This document shows positions 7,937 through 14,717 of a DNA stretch of 29,323 nucleotides, piece by piece (position 1 is the first letter of the stretch; every line of letters starts with the position of its first letter). Source of the DNA: CAYVMD01 sp964452465. GTDB taxonomy: Bacteria > Armatimonadota > JACIXR01. Under the pieces are notes generated by a model that ran no database searches, had not been told where the DNA came from, and worked only from the letters and a program-made list of their open reading frames with translations. The translations under genes and the position numbers were made by a program. Location: assembly GCA_964452465.1 (NCBI GenBank), contig CAYVMD010000026.1, positions 1 to 29,323 of the forward strand, read 5' to 3'.

Positions 7937-10900
7937 ATGCCTTTCTCAAGACGCGCGATATATGCTTGCCTACTTGTATTCCTGAGCCTCTCTGCCCTTC
8001 CCGCGTCTAAATATGCTATCGTTGAGGGCCACAAAGCCTCCCCGCTGGAGCGCTTCGCCTCCTTGGAATTGAAGAGATATCTCTACCTCCTCAGTGGGGA
8101 ACACGTCCCCATCATCAAGGATAACAACCTCGTAAAGCGATATGAGAATCTCTTTATCCTCGGCACCCCCCAAAGCAATAGCCTTCTAAAGAAAATCGCC
8201 CTCCCTGCCTTATCCCAGGAGGGCTTCCTGATAAAAACCCTCAACGACAAGAACGCCACAAACCTCTTCCTCGTTGGGAAAACCCCCATCGGGGTCCTCT
8301 ATGCGGTCTACACCCTCCTCGAGGAGTTGGGCGTCCTCTTCACCTTCGCCGGCGACTTCCTCCCGCCCCAAAAGCCCTTCGTCATTCCCAACCTCAACAA
8401 AACCTACAACCCCGTCTTCTCCATCCGTGGCACCCTCCCTTGGTTCAACTTCTTCGATAGCCCCACCGCCTGGAACCTCGAGGATTACAAATCCTACATA
8501 GATCAGTTATCCAAGCAAAAACTGAATTTCCTCGGCTTTCATTCCTACGACTTCGAGCCTTTCTGCGCCTATTATTGGGAGGGGAAACTCGTGGCAGGCG
8601 AGCCCCTTGCCAATACCAGTAGGCCCAATTGGGGAACCCATCCCATGCGCACCTCCGAATTCGGCTTCGGCACTGATGCCTATTTCGCTGAGGAGTTCTT
8701 TGGAGCGGAAGCCTCCTTCTACCGAACGAGGGAAGAGGGGATATTGAAAGCCCAAGCCCTGTTGCGAGAAGCCTTCAACTACGCCAAATCCAAGGGGATA
8801 AAAGTTTGCCTTGGCTTCGAGGTCTCCGGCGATCCCACCGACCCAGTAGAACAGAAAAAATTGGAGGCGAGGCTCAGACATCTTATCCAAACCTATCCCA
8901 TGCTCGATTATATCTGGATATGGGAACCCGAGGGCTGGGCGGTGAACGGCTATACACCTCCTTCCCCTCGTTCCTCCCTGGGTTCCTACTATAGGCGTTG
9001 GGAGAGGATCTTCTCCTATCTGAGCGAACCCAAAAGGATAACGGAAGCGGTTAGGATGACCCTCTATGCCCTTCAGGCGCACCGCATATTAAGGAGCATC
9101 GCTCCCTCAGTGAAGCTTATAGTGAGCGGTTGGGGCGGGGATCGCTGGCTTCGCTTCAGCGACTTCTACCTGGGAATGGATAAAATCCTCCCCCAGGACA
9201 TCGTCTTTTCTGCCCTCGATAACATCAACCCCACCGATGATGTTGCCTCCGTCTACGGACAATTGTCGCCCCAAAGGGTGAAAGTTCCCATCCCTTGGTG
9301 GGAATTCGATGGCGACCAGTGGTTTCCCCAACCCTGGAACCCGAGGTATGAGAACCTTTGTAAAGATGCCCTGAAGAAAGGATGCCAGGGATTGCTTGCC
9401 ATCCACTGGCGGACGCGGGGCATAGAGGAGACCGCCTCCTTCTTCAGCCGGTTCCCTTGGCACCCCACCCTTTCCTTCGAGGAGTTCTACGCTTACTATG
9501 CGGAACGCCTTTTCGGGGGAAAAGAAAAGAATGGGAGGGAAATCGCTTCCCTATTGATGGAACTTCAGAAACTCGGCTATAGATGGATTGGAGGAGGAGG
9601 GCAACCGGAATGCGGGACCTTCTCTTGGAGCCCCGGGGAGCAGGATAAGGTAGAGAGATTGGAAAAATTGAGGGAGGAGATGCTCAAGGTAAGGGAGAAT
9701 TTGCCCACTTGGGCAAAGGAGCGCCTCCAATATTATATCAATATAGCGGATTGGGCTCTCCTCTATCATCGCTCCGCTACCGCCATGCTCCAGGTGGAGA
9801 ACCTCCTTCGAGAGATGAGATTTGCAAAAGCGAGTGGGGATGGGGAGAAGGCGAGGTCTTTAGCTAGGCGGGCTCTCTCCCTCCTTCCCTTGGAGCCCCT
9901 CGGTCAAGCTCTCAGGAAGTATGCGAGCAATATGGGAAGCAGGGGGGAATGGGGTGTGCTTGCCACCATCAATACTAAAGCCTTCTGGGACCTGCGGGAG
10001 AAAGTGAGAGAGATCCAAGAGGTGCTGGGAGAGAGCGTCTCCCTTCCTGTTCCCTCTCCTCCTCAATTTGAGTGCCTCATGCCCCTTTTCCCCTCCACCC
10101 TTGCCCCCGGTGAGCCTTTACCCGTCTCCCTCGTGGCACAGGGGGAAAGTAATGTGGAGGAGGTCAAAGTCTTCTATAAAGGGTTGGCGGAGAAGGGCTG
10201 GCAAAGCATATCCTTGAAAAAAGCGCGAGGAAATGTCTTCAAGGGGGCGCTTCTTACTCCCAAGGAAGAAGGGACCCTTCTCTGGTTCATCGAAATAAAG
10301 GACGGACAAGGAAGGGGATATACCTATCCCACTCACCAACCTCAGCGTCTCTTCTCCGCTACCATCTGGCGAAGAAGGGTCGTAGAAACGAGTAAACCAT
10401 CCACCCCCTTAAAGGGAAGGAAAGAAAAACACCCGCCGGAAGCCCCCTCCTTCCTCCGGGCGGAATTGGGTACCTATGCGGTTCGCCTCCATTGGAGGGA
10501 GGGGGAGGACACCGCCGTCCTGCGATACAAGATCTATCGCTTCGACGACGAGGGAGAGAAATTCCTCGGAGAGGTCATGGATACCTATTATGAGGATCTA
10601 TCGGTTCAAGGGGACAGGACCTATCGCTATCGAGTGATAGGGGTGGATGCGGAGGGTAGGAGCGGTTCAAAATTCGCCGAGGTCGTCGTTAAAACCCCTT
10701 CCTTCCCCCCTCCACCGCCTCCTCTTGATGTAAGGGCGGAGGGCATCCCCGGCGGGGTTATGCTCACCTGGTCTCCAGTAGGCTCGAGGACGGATATCAT
10801 CGGCTATAGGGTGGAAAGACGAAGGGAAGGGGAGGATTTCCATACCTCCGAAGGTGGAGACCTCGTCCCCGCCGATAGTCTCTCCCCCCATATCTTCGTC

Positions 10901-11614
10901 GATAGGACGCCAGCGGGGAAGGTTGTTTTCTACAGGGTGCGGGCGATTTCCCCCACTGGACAACCCGGAGAACCTTCCTCCATCGTATCCGCCCAGCCTT
11001 TAGCAGTCCCCATCCAACCATTCCTCACCCTTTCCTTCAATGGCAACCCCTCGCCCCTGCCAGAAGGCGAGGTCTTCTCCCCTTCTCCCCTCCAATTTTC
11101 CCCCTTGGGTATAGGCGGTTCCCTTTTCCTATCGGCAGGAAGCTGGGTTGGCTATCGATTAAAGAAATTCTACCCCTCGGTGGGATTGACCATAGAATTG
11201 TGGATGAGGGCGGAATCGCTGGAGGGGATGCCTATCCTCGTAAGCCAGGGGATTTGGCGCCAGGAGGGTTATTTCCTCCAGATCCTGGGTGGGCAGATAA
11301 GGTTCAGCATCGCGGGAGTGGGGGATCTCGATTCCAATTTCCGCCCCCAAATCGGAAGATGGTACTACCTCGTCGCAACCTACGATGGAAGGAGGATGCG
11401 ACTCTTCGTAAATGGCCAGGTTGTGGCGGAACAGGAGGGAAGGGGCCCTCTACGCCCCAGCCAGGGATTGGTCTTCATCGGCAGGTACCAGTTGGAGGAC
11501 CCTGTCTACCTCTTCCATGGCTACATCGATGAAGTGCGCCTTTATCCCTTCGCCCTGGAGGAAGAGGAAATAAAGGAACACTACCATAAGGAAAGGTGCC
11601 TTTTGAAGGAATGA
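7937..11614 (+). CDS. Large secreted GH67/GH20-type hydrolase-like protein with two FN3 domains and a LamG domain
   Basis: 1225 residues with a signal peptide (about 1-22). Residues about 23-140 resemble the non-catalytic N-terminal domain of GH67/GH20/DUF4838 proteins, including the typical GVLYAVYTLLEELGV helix. A TIM-barrel-like region follows (about 150-520) with YIWIWEPEG; Glu330 and Glu332 are candidate catalytic acids. A helical region spans about 560-700 and an Ig-like beta segment about 704-800. Two fibronectin type III domains sit at about 832-918 and 922-1025, and a concanavalin/LamG domain at about 1028-1215 ends in YIDEVRLYPFAL. AAGGAGG at 7915-7921 lies 15 bases before the only in-frame ATG; an upstream in-frame stop excludes earlier starts. 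Probably binds and cleaves or modifies an extracellular polysaccharide; the substrate cannot be read from sequence. Confidence 0.72.
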   Translation: MPFSRRAIYACLLVFLSLSALPASKYAIVEGHKASPLERFASLELKRYLYLLSGEHVPIIKDNNLVKRYENLFILGTPQSNSLLKKIALPALSQEGFLIKTLNDKNATNLFLVGKTPIGVLYAVYTLLEELGVLFTFAGDFLPPQKPFVIPNLNKTYNPVFSIRGTLPWFNFFDSPTAWNLEDYKSYIDQLSKQKLNFLGFHSYDFEPFCAYYWEGKLVAGEPLANTSRPNWGTHPMRTSEFGFGTDAYFAEEFFGAEASFYRTREEGILKAQALLREAFNYAKSKGIKVCLGFEVSGDPTDPVEQKKLEARLRHLIQTYPMLDYIWIWEPEGWAVNGYTPPSPRSSLGSYYRRWERIFSYLSEPKRITEAVRMTLYALQAHRILRSIAPSVKLIVSGWGGDRWLRFSDFYLGMDKILPQDIVFSALDNINPTDDVASVYGQLSPQRVKVPIPWWEFDGDQWFPQPWNPRYENLCKDALKKGCQGLLAIHWRTRGIEETASFFSRFPWHPTLSFEEFYAYYAERLFGGKEKNGREIASLLMELQKLGYRWIGGGGQPECGTFSWSPGEQDKVERLEKLREEMLKVRENLPTWAKERLQYYINIADWALLYHRSATAMLQVENLLREMRFAKASGDGEKARSLARRALSLLPLEPLGQALRKYASNMGSRGEWGVLATINTKAFWDLREKVREIQEVLGESVSLPVPSPPQFECLMPLFPSTLAPGEPLPVSLVAQGESNVEEVKVFYKGLAEKGWQSISLKKARGNVFKGALLTPKEEGTLLWFIEIKDGQGRGYTYPTHQPQRLFSATIWRRRVVETSKPSTPLKGRKEKHPPEAPSFLRAELGTYAVRLHWREGEDTAVLRYKIYRFDDEGEKFLGEVMDTYYEDLSVQGDRTYRYRVIGVDAEGRSGSKFAEVVVKTPSFPPPPPPLDVRAEGIPGGVMLTWSPVGSRTDIIGYRVERRREGEDFHTSEGGDLVPADSLSPHIFVDRTPAGKVVFYRVRAISPTGQPGEPSSIVSAQPLAVPIQPFLTLSFNGNPSPLPEGEVFSPSPLQFSPLGIGGSLFLSAGSWVGYRLKKFYPSVGLTIELWMRAESLEGMPILVSQGIWRQEGYFLQILGGQIRFSIAGVGDLDSNFRPQIGRWYYLVATYDGRRMRLFVNGQVVAEQEGRGPLRPSQGLVFIGRYQLEDPVYLFHGYIDEVRLYPFALEEEEIKEHYHKERCLLKE

Positions 11615-12978
11615 GGACGATTCTCCTTCCCCTGCTTTTCATCCTCTTTTTCCTCCTGTCCTTCAACATCGTCCCCGGCGTGGATACCTACTGGCAATTG
11701 AAGACCGGCGAGGTTATCGTGAAGGAGGGGCTCCCCTTTTACGATGTATTTTCCTACACCGCCCAAGGAGAAAGGTGGGTCGTTCATGAGTGGTTGTCCA
11801 ATGCCCTTTTCTATCTCATCTACACCGTTAACCCCAACCTTCTTTTGATATTCAAGGGCTTGATCATCGCCCTCGCCTTCTTCCTCCTTACCCTGGTGGT
11901 TTTGGAGGAGGTTGCCCTCGCTCCCGTTTTAGGCGTGATCCTCTCCGCTACCTGCGCCCGTGTCTTCTTCGATGTCCGCCCCCAGATCTTTACCTATTTC
12001 TTCCTCGCCCTCCTCCTCCTTTTATTGAAGAAAAACTGGATTCATTACCTTCCCTTCGTCTTTCTCCTTTGGTGCAACCTCCATAGCGGATTCATGCTGG
12101 GGCTCCTCGTCTTCTTTCTATATGTGGGGGAAAAGCTCTGGAGGGCGGAAACGCGGGAGGAAGGGAAGAGATGGCTCTTCTTCTTTCTCCTTTCCTTTCT
12201 CCTCACTTTCGCCAACCCCAATTCCTATATGCTTCATTACCACTTTATAAGCCTCCTTACTTGGCGGGCGGTCCACGATGTCATCACCGAGTGGCAATCG
12301 CCGGACTTCCATCGCCTGAACATAATGCCCTTCGAAATCATGCTCCTTATTTTGCTGATATCCTTCGTCTTTGCGCCGAGGAGGAAGGCAACCGATATCC
12401 TTTTGAGCCTTATTCTCCTCCATTTCGCGCTTCAATCGGTGAGGCACATCCCCCTCTTCGCCATCCTTTGCGCTCCCATAATAGTGGAGAATCTCCGTGA
12501 AGTAAGCGAGAAATTGGAGGAGAGGATGGCACAGTTCACCCGCCCTATGGTCCTCTTGTTCCCCTTCATCCTTTGCCTCCCTGAGGCTTATTCCCTCCCT
12601 CCTTTCAACTGGATGTTCGAGGTCTTCGTGCAAAATGTCGATCACTTCTTCCCTTTAAGGAACATCGAAAAACTAAAGAAGGAAGAAGGGAACCTCTTCA
12701 ACGATTATGCTTGGGGAGGGTACATAATCTTCAATTGCTATCCCCAAAAGAAGGTCTTCGTTGATGGAAGGGCGGAGGTTTATAGGAGGAAACATATCCT
12801 GAGGGATTACTTCGCTATAATGGGCGCGGATCCAGGCTGGGAGGAGTTGGTTAAGAAATACGACATCTCCCTTTTTCTCATAACCAAAAACTCCACCCTC
12901 GCCAAGGTGTTAAGAGAGAAGAAGGATTACCAGTTGATCGCAGAGGATGCTGTTTCCTATCTATTCAAAAGGAGGTAA
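11611..12978 (+). CDS. Polytopic membrane protein, GT-C-fold glycosyltransferase-like
   Basis: 455 residues from the ATG at 11611, which overlaps the upstream stop as ATGA; a GTG at 11596 would add five residues. About ten hydrophobic helices fill residues 1-340, followed by a soluble C-terminal region. The first loop carries VDTYWQLKTGEVIVKEG followed by YDVFSYTAQGERWVVHEWL, a pattern found in GT-C superfamily proteins in which an early Asp (Asp25 here) after helix 1 is catalytic with a polyprenyl-phosphate sugar donor. RPQIFTYFFLALLLLLLK and WCNLHSGFMLGLL also fit that group. It lies between a secreted hydrolase and a sugar kinase, four bases before the latter. It may add sugars to a surface polymer or to secreted proteins; donor and acceptor are unknown. 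Confidence 0.65.
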   Translation: MRTILLPLLFILFFLLSFNIVPGVDTYWQLKTGEVIVKEGLPFYDVFSYTAQGERWVVHEWLSNALFYLIYTVNPNLLLIFKGLIIALAFFLLTLVVLEEVALAPVLGVILSATCARVFFDVRPQIFTYFFLALLLLLLKKNWIHYLPFVFLLWCNLHSGFMLGLLVFFLYVGEKLWRAETREEGKRWLFFFLLSFLLTFANPNSYMLHYHFISLLTWRAVHDVITEWQSPDFHRLNIMPFEIMLLILLISFVFAPRRKATDILLSLILLHFALQSVRHIPLFAILCAPIIVENLREVSEKLEERMAQFTRPMVLLFPFILCLPEAYSLPPFNWMFEVFVQNVDHFFPLRNIEKLKKEEGNLFNDYAWGGYIIFNCYPQKKVFVDGRAEVYRRKHILRDYFAIMGADPGWEELVKKYDISLFLITKNSTLAKVLREKKDYQLIAEDAVSYLFKRR

Positions 12979-12982
12979 CAAG

Positions 12983-13957
12983 ATGCTCGCCATATTGTGC
13001 TCTGGTGGGGACTGCCCAGGGATGAATGCCTGCATAGAATTCGCCTATATGAGGACGAAGGAAAGGAGTAAGGAGTTGATAGGGGTGGTGGGAGGCTTTA
13101 ACGGGTTGGCTAAAGGAGAGTTCCTCAAGTTAGAGGGGAAGGTGCACGGCATAAGTAGGTGGGGAGGAACCATCCTCAGAACCTCTCGGGGAAGGGAGTT
13201 TGTCACTCCTGAGGGAAGCTCCGCGGTTCTGAGGAACATAAGGGATAGGGGGATAGAGGGAGTGATCGTTCTGGGGGGCGATGGTTCCCTGAAGGAGGGC
13301 GTTCCCTTCCTTGCCCAATTGGGCGTGCCCACGGTGGGCATCCCTTGCACCATAGATGACGATATTCCCTTTACGACGAGCATCGGCTTCGATACTGCTT
13401 GCAATAAAGCCCTGCAACTTTTGGATTCCATCAAGGATACAGCGGATGCCCTCCCCGAGCGGATCTTCGTATTGGAGACATTAGGAGGGAGGACTGGGCA
13501 CATCGCCCTGAGAACCGCCTATTTAGGAGGAGCGGATTTCGTTTGCATCCCCGAGATTCCCTTTGATGAGGAGGCAATGGCTAAAAGACTAAGGGAAAGG
13601 TTCGAGGAAAAGGGCTGGGCTATATGTGTCGTTGCTGAGGGAGTGGGTGGCTATCGGGTGGCGAGGAGGATCGAGGAACTGACCCAAATAAGGGTGCGCC
13701 TTACCTCGCTCGGCCATTCCCAAAGGGGAGGTTCGCCCTCCGCCTTTGATAGATTCCTGGCGAGGATGCTATCCGAATCCGCCGTGGATGCCTTACTTCC
13801 TTGGGAACCCTCCCCGGAAAGGACTTTAGGCATAATGCTTGCCTGGAGAGAGGGGAGGGTAGAGAGGATACCCATAGAAAAAGTGCAGGGGGAGATCAAA
13901 AAGATCGACGAATCCTGCTATTATAGGATAAACGGCATCCTCCCCGAGGGCTCATGA
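12983..13957 (+). CDS. 6-phosphofructokinase family protein (divergent active site)
   Basis: 324 residues from the ATG at 12983, seven bases after GGAGG (12971-12975). Phosphofructokinase hallmarks are SGGDCPGMNACI near the N terminus, VHGISRWGGTILRTSR, GGDGS at 98-102, TIDDD at 123-127, CVVAEG and LGHSQRGGSPSAFDR with the substrate-binding His and Arg. Gly101 matches the ATP-type residue (Gly104 in E. coli PfkA) rather than the Asp of pyrophosphate enzymes. Three positions are unusual: PCTIDDD replaces the common P(G/K)TIDND, so neither Gly nor Lys precedes Thr and the Asn is Asp; and ETLGGRTGH replaces EVMGRxxG, moving the Arg by one place. The catalytic Asp (Asp125) is kept. It probably phosphorylates fructose-6-phosphate or a related sugar phosphate; donor and substrate should be treated as open. 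Confidence 0.85.
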   Translation: MLAILCSGGDCPGMNACIEFAYMRTKERSKELIGVVGGFNGLAKGEFLKLEGKVHGISRWGGTILRTSRGREFVTPEGSSAVLRNIRDRGIEGVIVLGGDGSLKEGVPFLAQLGVPTVGIPCTIDDDIPFTTSIGFDTACNKALQLLDSIKDTADALPERIFVLETLGGRTGHIALRTAYLGGADFVCIPEIPFDEEAMAKRLRERFEEKGWAICVVAEGVGGYRVARRIEELTQIRVRLTSLGHSQRGGSPSAFDRFLARMLSESAVDALLPWEPSPERTLGIMLAWREGRVERIPIEKVQGEIKKIDESCYYRINGILPEGS

Positions 13958-14034
13958 ACCATTTCTCCTGAATTTATCCTCCGAAGCCGGTTGCCAAAGG
14001 CAAATAAGAGGGAGAAAGAGTCCCCTGGAAGCAC

Positions 14035-14107
14035 GGAAGGAAGGTTCAGGCGCATGACCAATACGCCCCGCTCACTCGCCTTCGGCGACTGAGTGAAGTT
14101 CCCTTCC
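14035..14107. repeat. Three-way-junction palindromic element (copy A)
   Basis: An outer stem pairs 14035-14048 with 14094-14107 (GGAAGG with CCTTCC and TTCA with TGAA around a four-base internal mismatch). Inside it two hairpins abut with only three free bases between them: GGCG/CGCC with an 11-nt loop (14049-14067), and CTCACTCGCC/GGCGACTGAG with a TTC loop and one mismatch (14071-14093). The second hairpin has the same core (GCC-3 nt-GGC) as the element at 14435-14490. Confidence 0.6.
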
Positions 14108-14161
14108 TTTGAAGAGAAGATAGCAACAAGCTGATTAGAGCAGGTCCTCCCTTAGCTCCAT

Positions 14162-14358
14162 CTAACCGGCGCCTTTCACCCAAATATTCATCATGGTTAA
14201 GCCTCCTAAGTTTATTTTTCATAAACAGGAGATATCTCTTTGCTTATCCTTTTTATCTCCTTGGAAATCTGCACTATGCTATACATGCCATCACAAGCTA
14301 CAGCCCTTGCTTTCCATCTAGGGAGCATGTTCTCCCTACAGACCCTTTGAGTTGTCAT
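14162..14358 (-). other. Two very short reading frames, one with a strong ribosome binding site; possible leader peptides or gene remnant
   Basis: A 48-codon frame (14358 down to 14212) is followed by a 10-codon frame (14194 down to 14162) that starts MMNIWVKGAG and stops. The second has a perfect AGGAGG (14202-14207) seven bases before its ATG, which is striking for so short a product. Shifting frame near its end would allow about 40 more codons, so this could be a decayed gene. No family is recognised. Confidence 0.25.
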
Positions 14359-14434
14359 CCGAACGAGTCTCCCTCATAGGAAGTGGCGTCGCCTTTAAGG
14401 ATTACAGGGTGGTTGCCCTTTTTGTCAAATGTGA

Positions 14435-14490
14435 GCAGGGACACACGGCTCAAGGAACCGTGCCCTGCTTGCCCGCCGAAGGCGGGCAAG
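14435..14490. repeat. Two-hairpin palindromic element (copy B), intergenic
   Basis: The first hairpin pairs GCAGGG (14435-14440) with CCCTGC (14463-14468) and CACGG (14444-14448) with CCGTG (14458-14462), with a 3-nt bulge. It is followed directly by a perfect 10-bp stem CTTGCCCGCC/GGCGGGCAAG with a GAA loop (14468-14490). The 56-nt length and hairpin order match the element inside purH, and the segment around the second hairpin aligns with it and with the ADP-ribosylglycohydrolase copy. Confidence 0.75.
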
Positions 14491-14656
14491 GAAACGAATC
14501 CCTCTTGAATAGAGCGTAAACTTCTTGCGCGAGAGAAAGGAAGTCCTTTCTCCCCTTTGCCCTTCCCCGCTCGGTGAGCATCCAAAAATCGACCCTTTTC
14601 CCTACGCCCCCCTCTTTTTCCCTTCGAAGAATTTACTTTTGGAGGAAGCGCAGATC

Positions 14657-14685
14657 TTGCCTTGAGGAGGAATTTTTCCGATAAT
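14657..14685 (+). promoter_or_regulatory. Probable sigma-70-type promoter for purH
   Basis: TTGCCT at 14657-14662 (4 of 6 to TTGACA), a 17-nt spacer and GATAAT at 14680-14685 (5 of 6 to TATAAT). Transcription would start near 14692, about 26 nt before the purH ATG, leaving room for the AAGGAG ribosome binding site at 14705-14710. Confidence 0.5.
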
Positions 14686-14717
14686 ATCCTAAACCCAAGC
14701 AGGAAAGGAGAATCCTC

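Larger units (their letters stand above)
13958..14717. other. 760-bp intergenic region rich in hairpins, no convincing gene
   Basis: Between pfk and purH no reading frame of normal length matches a known protein. The stretch holds a TTGCC-AAA-GGCAA hairpin near 13990-14002, a compact three-way-junction structure at 14035-14107, a two-hairpin element at 14435-14490, two very short minus-strand reading frames (14162-14194 and 14212-14358), and a promoter for purH at 14657-14685. Minus-strand frames that continue into purH are shadows of that gene. I see no tRNA, no rRNA and no riboswitch class I can name. Confidence 0.6.

Noticed and set aside
11049..11072. CCTCGCC/GGCGAGG hairpin encoding ProSerProLeuProGluGlyGlu in the LamG region, resembling the purH element.
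   Set aside because: Codons are similar, but there is no leading hairpin and no flanking repeat, and I cannot show that the LamG domain is longer here than in relatives.
14561..14717. A riboswitch (for example ZTP/pfl type) ahead of purH.
   Set aside because: I could not find the conserved core of that or any other class I know, and the predicted transcription start leaves only about 26 nt of leader.
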